NCBI RefSeq assembly: GCF_000190375.1
Contig: NZ_AEWG01000158.1
Coordinates: forward strand, 1 to 64,000
Reading direction: 5' to 3'
Length of the DNA: 64,000 bases
Source of the DNA: Rubrivivax benzoatilyticus JA2 = ATCC BAA-35
GTDB lineage: Bacteria; Pseudomonadota; Gammaproteobacteria; Burkholderiales; Burkholderiaceae_C
Below, piece after piece: positions 39,275 through 47,765 of this stretch. Positions within the stretch are counted from its first letter, which is position 1, and each line of letters starts with the position of its first letter. The position numbers and the translations under genes are program-made. The notes below the pieces were generated by a model. The model saw only the letters and a program-made list of their open reading frames with translations. It was not told the origin of the DNA and searched no databases.

Positions 39275-39768
39275 GACACCCCCGACTCCAGGCGCAGTCG
39301 CGCCTGGACACGCCGCTGGGCCCGGTGACGCTGGCCGCCAGCGCCAGCGGCCTGGCCGGCCTCTGGTTCGACGCCCAGCGCCACCACCCCGGCGCGCTGG
39401 ACCTGCCCGTCGACCCGGCGCATCCGCTGATCGCCCGGGCGGCGGCCGAGCTGGCGGCCTACTTCCGTGGCGACGGCGCCGGCTTCACGGTGCCGCTGGA
39501 CGCCGAAGGCACGCCGTTCCAGCACGCCGTCTGGGACCAGCTGCGCGCCATCGCCGCCGGCACGACGACGAGCTACGGCGAGATCGCGCGCCGCATCGGC
39601 CGGCCCAGCGCGGTGCGCGCCGTCGGCGCGGCGGTCGGCCGCAACCCGCTGTCGATCGTCGTGCCCTGCCACCGCGTCGTCGGCGGCAGCGGTGCCCTGA
39701 CCGGCTACGCCGGCGGGCTGGAGCGCAAGCAGGCCCTGCTGGCGCTGGAGCGCGGGGCCGCACGGTGA
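39271..39768 (+). CDS. ogt: Methylated-DNA-protein-cysteine methyltransferase
   Basis: Ogt removes methyl groups from O6-methylguanine by transfer to its own Cys, a suicide repair. The 165-residue protein has the helix-turn-helix FQHAVWDQLRAIAAGTTTSYGEIARRIGRPSAVRAVGAAVGRNPLSI and the active site VVPCHRVVGGSGALTGYAGGLERKQALL. The nucleophile is the Cys of PCHR. Its ATG overlaps the stop of the Ada-AlkA gene (ATGA) and its stop overlaps the GTG of the next gene. The pair forms an alkylation-damage operon. Confidence 0.95.
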   Translation: MRHPRLQAQSRLDTPLGPVTLAASASGLAGLWFDAQRHHPGALDLPVDPAHPLIARAAAELAAYFRGDGAGFTVPLDAEGTPFQHAVWDQLRAIAAGTTTSYGEIARRIGRPSAVRAVGAAVGRNPLSIVVPCHRVVGGSGALTGYAGGLERKQALLALERGAAR

Positions 39769-40649
39769 CGCGGCGCGACCTCGCCGAGCTCTTCGTGCTC
39801 GCGTCGCTGTGGGGCGGCTCGTTTCTCTTCATGCGCCTGGGCGCGGCCGACTTCGGCCCGGCGGCGCTGGTCTTCGTGCGTGTCGCCGGCGCGGCGCTGA
39901 TGCTGCTGCCGCTGGTGCTGCTGCGCGGAGAAGGTGCGGCGCTGGCCCGCCACTGGCGGCCGATCGCCGTCGTCGGGCTGCTGAACTCGGCGCTGCCCTT
40001 CGCCTGCTACATGGTCGCGGCGCTGGTGCTCAGCGCCGGGCTGTCGTCGATCTTCAACGCCACGACGCCACTCTGGGCGGCGCTGATCGCCTGGGCCTGG
40101 CTCGGCGACCGGCCGACCCGGCCGCGCCTGCTGGGGCTGGCGATCGGTTTTGCCGGCGTGCTGGCCGTCGGCCTGCACAACGCGAGTTTCAAACCCGGCG
40201 AACACGGCGTCAGCGCGGCCGCCGGCATCGTGCTGTGCCTGGTGGCGACACTGTGTTACGGCATCGCCGCCAGCTACACCAAGAAGCGCCTGGGCGGCGT
40301 GCCGCCGATGGCGGTGGCCGGCGGCAGCCAGCTCGCCGCGGCGGTGTTCACGCTGGGCCCGGCGCTGTGGTGGTGGCCGGCGCAGATGCCGGGCGCCGCG
40401 GCCTGGGGCGGCGCCGCGGTGCTGGCCTTCGCCTGCACCGGCTTCGCCTACTGGCTGTTCTTCCGCCTCGTCGCGCATGCCGGGCCGGCGAACGCGGTGT
40501 CGGTGACCTTCCTGGTGCCGGCGTTCGCGGTGCTGTGGGGCTGGCTGCTGCTCGGCGAGCGCCTGTCGGGGGCGACGGTGGCCGGTTGCGCCGTCGTGCT
40601 GCTGGGCACGGCGCTGGCCACCGGGGTGCTGCCACGGCGGCGGGCTTGA
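39765..40649 (+). CDS. EamA-family (DMT) transporter
   Basis: The 294-residue inner-membrane protein has ten predicted helices in two EamA repeats. The first runs from LFVLASLWGGSFLFMRLGAADFGP to LIAWAWLGDRPTRPRLLGLAIGFAGVLAVG. The second runs from AAGIVLCLVATLCYGIAASYTKKRLGG to VLWGWLLLGERLSGATVAGCAVVLLGTALA. EamA proteins export metabolites or amino acids; the substrate here is unknown. It starts at GTG 39765, overlapping the ogt stop, so it is probably expressed with the repair genes. Confidence 0.88.
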   Translation: MTRRDLAELFVLASLWGGSFLFMRLGAADFGPAALVFVRVAGAALMLLPLVLLRGEGAALARHWRPIAVVGLLNSALPFACYMVAALVLSAGLSSIFNATTPLWAALIAWAWLGDRPTRPRLLGLAIGFAGVLAVGLHNASFKPGEHGVSAAAGIVLCLVATLCYGIAASYTKKRLGGVPPMAVAGGSQLAAAVFTLGPALWWWPAQMPGAAAWGGAAVLAFACTGFAYWLFFRLVAHAGPANAVSVTFLVPAFAVLWGWLLLGERLSGATVAGCAVVLLGTALATGVLPRRRA

Positions 40650-40679
40650 ATTCGGCGGCGCACGCCCCAGCTTCGGAAC

Positions 40680-41000
40680 ATGCCCACCGAAACCGTCCGT
40701 CTCCCCGCCCGGCTGCACACGCTGGCCGCGATGGCCGCGCTGCTCGAACGCCTGGAACGCCAGCCGCGTTCGGCCAGCGCCGGGCAGTACCGCGGCGTCG
40801 TGCAGCAGGTCCGCGAGCTGCTCGCCGAAGCCGAAGGCGACGAGGCCCTGCCGGCGCTGCTGGCCATCGCCCCGGCGACCGCCGAGCTGTACGAGAACCT
40901 GCATTACGAGCACGCGGGGCTGTGCCGCTCGCCGCTGGAAGACGCGCTGAACGCCGAACTGGCGGCTTCGGCGGCGATCACCGCAGCCCGCGGCCGCTGA
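40680..41000 (+). CDS. Small helical hypothetical protein
   Basis: A 106-residue, almost entirely alpha-helical protein starting MPTETVRLPARLHTLAAMAALLERLERQPRSA. It contains QYRGVVQQVRELLAEAEGDEALPALLAIAPATAELYENLHYEHAGLCRSPLEDALNAELAAS. No signal peptide, membrane span or known motif is visible. Strong codon bias and a defined position between the EamA and DUF3717 genes support it as real. I do not recognise the family. Confidence 0.72.
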   Translation: MPTETVRLPARLHTLAAMAALLERLERQPRSASAGQYRGVVQQVRELLAEAEGDEALPALLAIAPATAELYENLHYEHAGLCRSPLEDALNAELAASAAITAARGR

Positions 41001-41065
41001 GCGCCCCCGGCCACCCAAGGCCGGGGCCGGCATCGGACAATGGCGGGTTGCCCGAACCCGCCCGC

Positions 41066-41479
41066 ATGGCCGACCTGCATCTCGACGACCTCGAAGCCGC
41101 CATCAACTGGTGGCGCGAGCGTTCCCCCTCGCCCGACGGCGTGACCGCCTGCGCCGAGGTGCGGGCGCTGGCCGAGGTCTACGCGCCGCTGGTGCGCGAA
41201 CGCCGCAGCACGGTCGACGAAGATGCGCTGCCGCTGGCGGCGCGCGCCGCCTGGCTGGCCTGGTACGCCAGCACGCCCGATGCGCCGTGCATCGCGATCT
41301 GCTCGACGACGCAGGGCGACGCGGTCTGCAAAGGCTGCGGCCGGACCTTCGACGAGGTCCAGCACTGGACCGTGATGACCCCGGCCGAGAAACGCGCCGT
41401 CTGGCGCCGCATCACCGCCGACGGCACGGCCTGGCGCTTCAACCGTTATGCCGAGCGCGCCGCGCGGGGGACGACTTGA
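41066..41479 (+). CDS. DUF3717 + DUF1289 protein
   Basis: The 137-residue protein begins MADLHLDDLEAAINWWRERSPSPDGVTACAEVRALAEVYAPLV, the DUF3717 pattern seen in Burkholderiales. From about residue 72 a DUF1289 module follows: PCIAICSTTQGDAVCKGCGRTFDEVQHWTVMTPAEKRAVWRRI, with three or four Cys that probably bind a metal. Neither module has a firm function. The stop overlaps a possible TTG start of the MATE gene, so they may be co-translated. Confidence 0.85.
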   Translation: MADLHLDDLEAAINWWRERSPSPDGVTACAEVRALAEVYAPLVRERRSTVDEDALPLAARAAWLAWYASTPDAPCIAICSTTQGDAVCKGCGRTFDEVQHWTVMTPAEKRAVWRRITADGTAWRFNRYAERAARGTT

Positions 41480-41481
41480 GC

Positions 41482-42912
41482 GTGGCCGGGCGCGACGAGG
41501 CGCTGCCGGAGCCCTTCCCCGCGCCGCCGCCGGGCCGCGCCGCGCGCCTGGCCGACAGCGCCCGGCGCATCGCCCCGCTGGCCTGGCCGGTGTTCGTCGG
41601 CCAGCTCTCGGTGCTGGCCTTCAGCACCGTCGACACCGTGCTCGTCGCGCGCCACTCGGCCGCCGACCTGGCGGCGCTGGCCGTCGGCAGCGCCGCCTAC
41701 GTCACGACCTTCGTCGGCTTCATGGGCGTGGTGATGGCGCTGGCGCCGATCGTCGGCCAGCTCTTCGGTGCCGGCCGCCCGGCCGACGCCGGGCGCCAGC
41801 TGCACCAGGCGGTGTGGATCGCGCTCGCCTTCTCGGCCGTCGGCTGCGCGCTGCTGCTGTTCCCGACGCCGTTCCTGGCGCTGGCCCAGGCGACACCCGA
41901 GCAGGCCGACAAGGTGCGCGGCTACCTCGCGGCGCTGGCGGTGGCGCTGCCGGCCTCGCTGCTGTTCACCGCCTACCGCGCGTTCAACGTCGCGGTGTCG
42001 CGGCCCAAGGCGGTGATGGCGCTGCAGCTCGGCGCGCTGGCCTTCAAGGTCCCGCTGTCGACGGCGCTGGTGTTCGGCGTGCCGGCGCTCGGCCTGCCGT
42101 CGATGGGGGTGTTGGGCTGCGGCATCGCCACCGCGGTGGCGATGTGGCTGCAGACCGTCGCCGCCTTCGTGCTGCTGCGCCGCGACCCGTTCTACGCCGC
42201 GTTCCGCCTGCGCGGGCGCGGGCTGGACACGCCCGACCGGCCGGCGATCGGCGCCCAGCTGCGCCTGGGCCTGCCGTCGGGCGCGGCGGTGCTGGTCGAG
42301 GTCTCGGGCTTCACCTTCATGGCGATCTTCATCGCCCGCCTGGGCGAGACGCCGGTGGCCGGGCACCAGATCGCGGCCAACCTGGTGTCGCTGCTGTTCA
42401 TGCTGCCGCTGGCCATCGCCAACGGCGCCTCGACGCTGGTCGCGCAGCGCATCGGCGCGCGCGACCTGCCGGCGGCGCGCCGGCTGGGCTGGCACGGCGT
42501 GATCATCGGCGCCGGGCTGGCGGTGTTCAACGGCGGCGCGCTGTACCTGCTGCGCGAGCCGGTCATCGGCCTGTACACGCGCGACCTCGCGGTGGTGGCC
42601 GCGGCGCTGCCGCTGCTGGCCTTCGTCGCGCTGTTCCACATCGCCGACGCGACGCAGACCGTGGCCGCCTTCGTGCTGCGCGCCTGGCGCATCGCCACCG
42701 TGCCGCTGGTCATCAACGCCACGGCGCTGTGGGGCGTCGGGCTGGGTGGCGGCTACCTGCTGGCCTTCGACCCGCTGGGCGTGGTGCCGCCGGCGCTGCA
42801 CGGCGCGCCCGGCTTCTGGGTCGCGTCGACGGCGGGGCTGGTGCTCACCGCCGCGGCGCTGTCGGCCTTCCTCGCCCGGACGCTGCACCGGCAGCGCCGC
42901 GCGGCGGCCTGA
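41482..42912 (+). CDS. MATE-family efflux transporter
   Basis: The 476-residue inner-membrane pump has about 12 helices in two MATE repeats, with APLAWPVFVGQLSVLAFSTVDTVLVARHSAADLAALAVG at the start and AGHQIAANLVSLLFMLPLAIANGASTLVAQRIGARD in the second half. MATE proteins expel cationic drugs or metabolites with Na+ or H+, as NorM does. I start it at GTG 41482; a TTG at 41476 overlapping the previous stop is also possible. It is convergent with the histidine-kinase gene with 1 bp between stops. Confidence 0.9.
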   Translation: MAGRDEALPEPFPAPPPGRAARLADSARRIAPLAWPVFVGQLSVLAFSTVDTVLVARHSAADLAALAVGSAAYVTTFVGFMGVVMALAPIVGQLFGAGRPADAGRQLHQAVWIALAFSAVGCALLLFPTPFLALAQATPEQADKVRGYLAALAVALPASLLFTAYRAFNVAVSRPKAVMALQLGALAFKVPLSTALVFGVPALGLPSMGVLGCGIATAVAMWLQTVAAFVLLRRDPFYAAFRLRGRGLDTPDRPAIGAQLRLGLPSGAAVLVEVSGFTFMAIFIARLGETPVAGHQIAANLVSLLFMLPLAIANGASTLVAQRIGARDLPAARRLGWHGVIIGAGLAVFNGGALYLLREPVIGLYTRDLAVVAAALPLLAFVALFHIADATQTVAAFVLRAWRIATVPLVINATALWGVGLGGGYLLAFDPLGVVPPALHGAPGFWVASTAGLVLTAAALSAFLARTLHRQRRAAA

Positions 42913-42913
42913 G

Positions 42914-44326
42914 TCAGGCCGACAGCGGCAGCGACAGCGTGAAGCAGCTGCCGCCGCCGTCGCGCGGCGTGCAGCGCACGCTGCCGCCGTGGCGCTCGGC
43001 GATCTGCCGCACCAGCGCCAGCCCGAGGCCGACGCCGCCCTCGCGTTCGGCATGGCCGGGCAGGCGGAAGAAGGGCTCGAAGATGCGCTCGCGGTAGGCC
43101 TCGGGCACGCCGGGGCCGCGGTCGGCGACGCGCAGCTCGGCCTGCGTGCCGACCGACACGACCTGGGCCTCGACCTCGTCGCCGCCGTAGCGGCGGGCGT
43201 TCTCCAACAGGTTGCGCACGGCGCGGCGGATCAGGCGCTCGTCGCCGGCCACGCGCAGGTCCTCGCCATGCGCCGCGGCCTGCACGCGTGCGGCCTCCTC
43301 GGCGGCGACCGCCAGCAGGTCCACCGGGTCGCGGCGGTCGACGGTCATCGCGGCGTCCAGGCGGCTGGCCAGCAGCACCTCCTCGACCAGCGCGTCGAGC
43401 TCGGCGATGTTGGTGTCGATCTCGCGGCGCAGCGCCTCGCGCTGCTCGGGCGTGGCCTCGTCGGCCATCGACACCGCCATCTTCAGCCGCGCCAGCGGCG
43501 AGCGCAGCTCGTGGCTGGCGTTGGCCAGCAGGCTCTGGTGCGAACGCAGCAGCGCCTCGATGCGCGACGCGGCGCGGTTGAAGCTGGCCCCCAGCGCCGC
43601 GACCTCGTCACGCCCGTCCTCGGCGACACGCTGCTGCAGGTGGCCGGCACCGAAGGCCTCGACACCACGCTTGAGCGCCTCCAGCCGCCGCGTCAGCCGG
43701 CGCACCACCGGGTAGGCGCCGGCGGCCACCGCGGCGAACAGCACGACCAGCAGCGCCGCCAGCCCCAGGCCGTCGAAAGCCGGCCCCGGCGGCAGCCAGG
43801 GGCTGCGCGGCTGCAGGCCGCCGAAACGCGGGCCCTCGCGCCCCGGGCCGGCATCGCCGGGGCCTCCGGGACCGCCGGGCTCGCCCGGATCGCCGGCCGC
43901 GCCGGGGTCGCCGTCGGGCCGCGGCAGCGCGCCACGCATCAGCTGCGGGCGCAGCACCCACAGCGTGCGGCCGTCGTCCAGACGGATCGGGTAGGCGCGC
44001 CCGGCACCGGGGCCGCCGCCCTGGCGGCGCACGAAGGAGTCGGAGGCACCGAGGCGCCGGCCGCGCGCGTCGTCCAGCGCCATCGGCAGGCGCAGGCGCT
44101 CGGACCACTCGCGCAGCGCCTCGGCCTGCACCTCGGCCGGCGCGTCGGCACGCGGCAGCGAGCGCTGCAGCAGCTCGCCCCACGCGGCCACACGCTCCTG
44201 CAGCGTGCTCTGGGCCCGCGCACGCTCCTGCTCGAGATGGCTCTGCAGCAGCCAGACCGACACCAGCGCGAACAGCGCCAGCGCCGCCACCACCGTCAGG
44301 TAGATGCGGATGTAGAGCGAGCGCAT
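42914..44326 (-). CDS. Sensor histidine kinase (Cpx/Rst-like) with collagen-like periplasmic stretch
   Basis: The 470-residue kinase has a first membrane span (YIRIYLTVVAALALFALVSVWLL), a periplasmic sensor of about 155 residues, a second span (LGLAALLVVLFAAVAAGAYPVV, about 187-208), and a HAMP region. HisKA follows with the phospho-acceptor His in LLANASHELRSPLARLKMAVSM. HATPase_c has ENARRY, ADRGPGVP and GGVGLGLALV. Residues 139-165 form GDP/GEP/GGP triplets like collagen, just before the second span. It is encoded after its response regulator and a Spy-like gene, so envelope stress is the likely signal. Confidence 0.92.
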   Translation of the reverse strand: MRSLYIRIYLTVVAALALFALVSVWLLQSHLEQERARAQSTLQERVAAWGELLQRSLPRADAPAEVQAEALREWSERLRLPMALDDARGRRLGASDSFVRRQGGGPGAGRAYPIRLDDGRTLWVLRPQLMRGALPRPDGDPGAAGDPGEPGGPGGPGDAGPGREGPRFGGLQPRSPWLPPGPAFDGLGLAALLVVLFAAVAAGAYPVVRRLTRRLEALKRGVEAFGAGHLQQRVAEDGRDEVAALGASFNRAASRIEALLRSHQSLLANASHELRSPLARLKMAVSMADEATPEQREALRREIDTNIAELDALVEEVLLASRLDAAMTVDRRDPVDLLAVAAEEAARVQAAAHGEDLRVAGDERLIRRAVRNLLENARRYGGDEVEAQVVSVGTQAELRVADRGPGVPEAYRERIFEPFFRLPGHAEREGGVGLGLALVRQIAERHGGSVRCTPRDGGGSCFTLSLPLSA

Positions 44327-44353
44327 GTCAGCGCCGCCCGCCCGTCGCGGCGC

Positions 44354-45058
44354 TCATTCGGCGTCCTGCTTCTTGGCGAAGACGTAGCCCGCGCCGCGCA
44401 CCGTCAGCACGCGTTTCGGGTTCTTCGGGTCGTCCTCGATGACCGCACGGATGCGCGAGATGTGCACGTCGATGCTGCGGTCGAAGGCCTCCAGCGGATG
44501 GCCCTTCAGCGCGTCCATGATCTGGTCGCGCGACAGCACGCGCCCCGGGCTCTGCGCCAGCACGACGAGCAGGTCGAACTGGTGGCTGGTCAGGTCGCAG
44601 GGCTGGCCGTCCAGGCGGGCCTGGCGCGCGCCGAGGTCGACCTCCAGGCGGCCGAAGCGCAGCACCTCGTCGCCGGCGGGCTCGGGCGCGGCGCGGCGCA
44701 GCAGCGCCTTCACGCGCGCCAGCAGCTCGCGCGGCTCGAAGGGCTTGGGCAGGTAGTCGTCGGCGCCGAGCTCCAGGCCGACGATGCGGTCCATCGGCTC
44801 GCCGCGCGCGGTCAGCATCAGCAGCGGCAGGCGGCGCGTGCGCGCGTCCGAACGCAGCTCGCGCGTGAGATCCAGGCCGTCGCCGTCGGGCAGCATCAGG
44901 TCCAGCAGCAGCGCGTCGTAGGCGCGATGGCGCAGCTGTTCGCGCCCGGCGGCCAGCGAGCCGGCGGTGTCGACCTCGAAACCGTTGCGGCGCAGGTAGT
45001 CGCCGACCATCGTGGTCAGGCGGGAGTCGTCGTCGATCAGCAGCAGTCGGCTCGTCAC
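44354..45058 (-). CDS. OmpR-family response regulator (CpxR/RstA-like)
   Basis: The 234-residue regulator has a receiver domain with the acidic pocket DDD near residue 9, the phospho-acceptor Asp in ALLLDLMLPDGDGLDL, and Lys in YLPKPFEPRELLARV. A winged-helix DNA-binding domain follows (LTSHQFDLLVVLAQSPGRVLSRDQIMDALKGHPLEAFDRSIDVHISRIRAVIEDDPKNPKRVLTVRGAGYVF). The GTG at 45058 (VTSRLLLIDDDSRL) gives the standard N-terminus; an ATG at 45115 adds 19 residues. The kinase gene follows after 27 bp. Confidence 0.93.
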   Translation of the reverse strand: MTSRLLLIDDDSRLTTMVGDYLRRNGFEVDTAGSLAAGREQLRHRAYDALLLDLMLPDGDGLDLTRELRSDARTRRLPLLMLTARGEPMDRIVGLELGADDYLPKPFEPRELLARVKALLRRAAPEPAGDEVLRFGRLEVDLGARQARLDGQPCDLTSHQFDLLVVLAQSPGRVLSRDQIMDALKGHPLEAFDRSIDVHISRIRAVIEDDPKNPKRVLTVRGAGYVFAKKQDAE

Positions 45059-45160
45059 GGGGCGTTCTCGAACGAAAAGAGCCCCGGGGCCGAGGCCGCG
45101 GGGCGAAGGCTTCATGTCAAAGCCACAGGAGGAAAAGGATAACGATGGCAGGAAGGGCTG

Positions 45161-45709
45161 TCAGCGCCGCGGCGGATCGCTGCGGCCGCGGCGGTTGTCC
45201 ATCGCCTCGCGGCGTTCCTTCATCGTGTCGGCGATCTGCTGGCGCTGCTCGACGCTCAGCACGCGGCTGACCTCGAGCATGGCCTGCGTCGAACGCTGGC
45301 TGGACTGGTCATGCAGGGCCAGCATCTTCTGGCGCAGCGCCTCGACGGCTTTCGGATCGACCGTCGGCTGGACGAAAAGTTCCGCGAACTGCTCGCCCAG
45401 GCGGCGGGCGTCGGCGCGCTGGCGCGACAGGTCGTCCTGCGCCGAGCCGACGATCTCGCGGATCTGGCGGCGCTGCGCGGTGGTCGCGTCGACCTCGTCG
45501 AGCAGGCGCTGCAGCATCGCCGGGTGGCCGAGCCAGGGCAGGCCGCCGGCGCGGTCCATGCCGGGCCCGCCCATCGGGCCGCCGGCCATCGACACCGGAT
45601 GGGCACCGCCGGGCGGCGCGGCGACGGCGGCGATGCCGGCGCCGAGCAGCGCGGCGCAGGCCAGGGTTCGCAGGGCGCTCGGGAGCGGGAAACGGGAGGT
45701 GGGCTTCAT
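45161..45709 (-). CDS. Spy/CpxP-like periplasmic protein
   Basis: The 182-residue exported protein starts at the ATG at 45709 with a signal (ALRTLACAALLGAGIAAVAAPPG). A long helical region carries LTxxQ-like motifs: TTAQRRQIREIVGSAQDDL near the start and LSVEQRQQIADTMKERREAM at the end, as in Spy and CpxP. These proteins chaperone misfolded periplasmic proteins and damp Cpx signalling. It lies 102 bp upstream of the response-regulator/kinase pair on the same strand, which supports a Cpx-like feedback module. A Gly/Met-rich stretch precedes the helices. Confidence 0.85.
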   Translation of the reverse strand: MKPTSRFPLPSALRTLACAALLGAGIAAVAAPPGGAHPVSMAGGPMGGPGMDRAGGLPWLGHPAMLQRLLDEVDATTAQRRQIREIVGSAQDDLSRQRADARRLGEQFAELFVQPTVDPKAVEALRQKMLALHDQSSQRSTQAMLEVSRVLSVEQRQQIADTMKERREAMDNRRGRSDPPRR

Positions 45710-45826
45710 CGCGGCAGCTTTCGGCAGAGTGGATGACGGCATGGGATCCACTGTGCCGGGGCCCCGTGTCGGCGCGGTGCCGGGCGGGTAAAGAAGCTTG
45801 TCGCCGCCTCCGGCGGCGCCGGCCGC

Positions 45827-46738
45827 TCAGGGCGTGGCCGGCTGCACGCGCACGAGGCGGCGTTCGAGGCGGAAGCCCGGCGTCGCGCTGCGCAGGTCCA
45901 GGCGCACCAGCAGGCCGCTGCTGCGGTCGACGACGATGGCGCCTTCCAGGCGCGAGCTGAACTCGCCGTTCTGCGCGTCGCCGAAGAGCTCGACGACGGC
46001 GACGTCGAAAGCGCGGCCGGCGATGGTCTGCCGTCCGGTGGCCACGACCTGACCGCGCACCAGCGCGCGGGCATACGGGTCGCCGGAGATGCGCAGCTCG
46101 CCGGCGAGCACGTCGCCGAGCGCGATGTCGCGGCGGAACAGGCGCTGCCACGCGAGCTCGCCGGCCGGCGCGGCGACGACGTTGCCCAGCGGGTCCTGGC
46201 GCCAGGGCCGCGACGGGCCGGTCTGGCTGACGCGGAACTCGAAGACGTCGCGGCGCAGCGACATCACCTGCAGCGCCCACTCGCCGGAAGCCCCGCGGGC
46301 GCTGGTGCGCTCCTCGTAGACGAGGCGGTCGCCGGAAGCGATCGGCAGCGCCGCCAGGCGCTCGGGCGGCAGCTCGTCGGTGTGCGCGCAGCCCTGGCGA
46401 TGCGCCGCGGTCTTCATCGCCTCGTAGCGCCCCTGGAGCTGCGCCAGCTCGCCGGCCTCGTGGCCATTGGGGCGCAGCGCGAACAGCGCCGGCCAGAAGA
46501 TGCTGACGCCGACGCCCAGCGCGACGATGTTGCGCCCGGCGATGTCGTCGACGGCATAGGCGACATCGGCGGCACGCTGCTGCACGGCGTCGCTCTCGTC
46601 GGCCAGGCGCACGCAGTCCCAGGCGGCGAAGTCGGCCGGGTCCACCGGCTGCGGCCGCACGTCGACGGAACGCGTGGCGCACCCGGCGACGGCAAGGCCG
46701 ACGAGGCAGGTGGCAAGGCGTGTCGGCAGGCGCGTCAT
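45827..46738 (-). CDS. Putative outer-membrane lipoprotein, unknown function
   Basis: The 303-residue protein begins MTRLPTRLATCLVGLAVAGCAT, a lipoprotein signal with lipobox VAGC. The mature part has DFAAWDCVRLADESDAVQQRAADVAYAVDDIAGRN, then a hydrophobic stretch NIVALGVGVSIFWPALFAL that looks like a membrane helix or glycine-rich hairpin. A beta-rich C-terminal half follows with GDRLVYEERTSARGASGEWALQVMSL. I do not recognise the family. It lies between the Spy-like gene and another small exported protein on the same strand. Confidence 0.78.
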   Translation of the reverse strand: MTRLPTRLATCLVGLAVAGCATRSVDVRPQPVDPADFAAWDCVRLADESDAVQQRAADVAYAVDDIAGRNIVALGVGVSIFWPALFALRPNGHEAGELAQLQGRYEAMKTAAHRQGCAHTDELPPERLAALPIASGDRLVYEERTSARGASGEWALQVMSLRRDVFEFRVSQTGPSRPWRQDPLGNVVAAPAGELAWQRLFRRDIALGDVLAGELRISGDPYARALVRGQVVATGRQTIAGRAFDVAVVELFGDAQNGEFSSRLEGAIVVDRSSGLLVRLDLRSATPGFRLERRLVRVQPATP

Positions 46739-46811
46739 GAAGCGGGGCATTTTGCCTGCGCTCGAAGACGCCGCAAGCCCGCGGCCCGCGGCGCCCGGGC
46801 CGCGGGCGGGG

Positions 46812-47084
46812 TCAGGAGCCGGCGGGCGCCGAGGCGGGCGGCGCCGCACGCGCGCCGCCACGGCGCTCGGCCAGGCGCTTCTTCGCCGCGGCACGTTCCT
46901 CGGGGCTCATCTGCTGCCAGCGATCACGCAGCTTCTCGCGGGCCCGCGCCTGCTGCTCGGGCGACATCGACTCCCAGCGCTCCTTCATCGCCTCGCGGCG
47001 CTCGCCGCCGGCCGGCTGGGCCAACGCCGGGACCGACAGCGACGCGGCGGCAGCCAGCGCGAGCACGGACACGAACCTGTTCAT
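46812..47084 (-). CDS. Small exported Arg/Glu-rich protein (DUF3106-like)
   Basis: The 90-residue precursor has a signal peptide (FVSVLALAAAASLSVPALAQ) and a short helical body with repeated WxxMSPExxxxxxxxLxxR units: MKERWESMSPEQQARAREKLRDRWQQMSPEERAAAKKRLAERR. This pattern is like DUF3106 and other Spy-type periplasmic helices. It may be another periplasmic chaperone-like factor of the neighbouring stress module. The start at ATG 47084 is set by the signal peptide. Confidence 0.78.
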   Translation of the reverse strand: MNRFVSVLALAAAASLSVPALAQPAGGERREAMKERWESMSPEQQARAREKLRDRWQQMSPEERAAAKKRLAERRGGARAAPPASAPAGS

Positions 47085-47231
47085 CGGGGCACTCCTCGGG
47101 TGGCACGGCGGCGGATGCCGCCTGCGTTTCAATGCGGCGCCCACCGGCGCCGTTGACCGCGGCGCCGCACGGGCACGCAAAGAAACGTGTCTGCGGCGCT
47201 AGCATGACCGCATCCGCCCGCCTTCGCCGCC

Positions 47232-47765
47232 GTGCCGCACCCGCACCGTCCGCTGCTGCCCCTGCTCGTCCTGGCCTGCACCGCCGCCCTGCCCCGGCCC
47301 GCGGCGGCCGACTGCACGCTGGTCTTCGGCCAGGGCCGCCACGTCGACGCCGCCGACACCGAGGCCGCGCGCCAGTGGGACGGCATCAACCTGGCGTTCA
47401 ACCAGCGTGTCGCGCAGGTGCTGGGCGAGCGCGGCGAGACGGCGCTGCCGCTGGTCGCGCGTGTGGCCGCCGACGACCCGGCCACCACCGTGCGCGCGGT
47501 GATCGCCCGGGCCGAGGACGCCGGCTGCGTGCGCATCGTCGAGACCACGGTCTTCGCCGACACCGAGGCCGGCGCGCTGGTCGCCCGGCTGCGCGAGTAC
47601 CCGCTGCTGCAGGCCGCCGACGGCCGGCCGCGCATCGGGGCGCCGCGCCACACCGTCGAGCGCCAGTTCGATCTCAGCGGCGCGACGCTGGAGCGCGTGC
47701 GTCCGGCGGCGCTGGGCGCGCAGATGGCCGCCGAACTCGTCGAGCAGCGCGCCGCGCGTCGATGA
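47232..47765 (+). CDS. Exported hypothetical protein
   Basis: The 177-residue protein starts at GTG 47232 with a signal peptide (LLPLLVLACTAALPRPAAA, cleaved before DCTLVFGQGRHV). The mature protein has two Cys (in ADCTLVF and EDAGCVRIVETTVF) that could form a disulfide, and an alternating beta/alpha pattern. I do not recognise a family. Its stop overlaps the ATG of the kinase-fusion gene (ATGATG), so the two are probably co-translated. Confidence 0.72.
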   Translation: MPHPHRPLLPLLVLACTAALPRPAAADCTLVFGQGRHVDAADTEAARQWDGINLAFNQRVAQVLGERGETALPLVARVAADDPATTVRAVIARAEDAGCVRIVETTVFADTEAGALVARLREYPLLQAADGRPRIGAPRHTVERQFDLSGATLERVRPAALGAQMAAELVEQRAARR

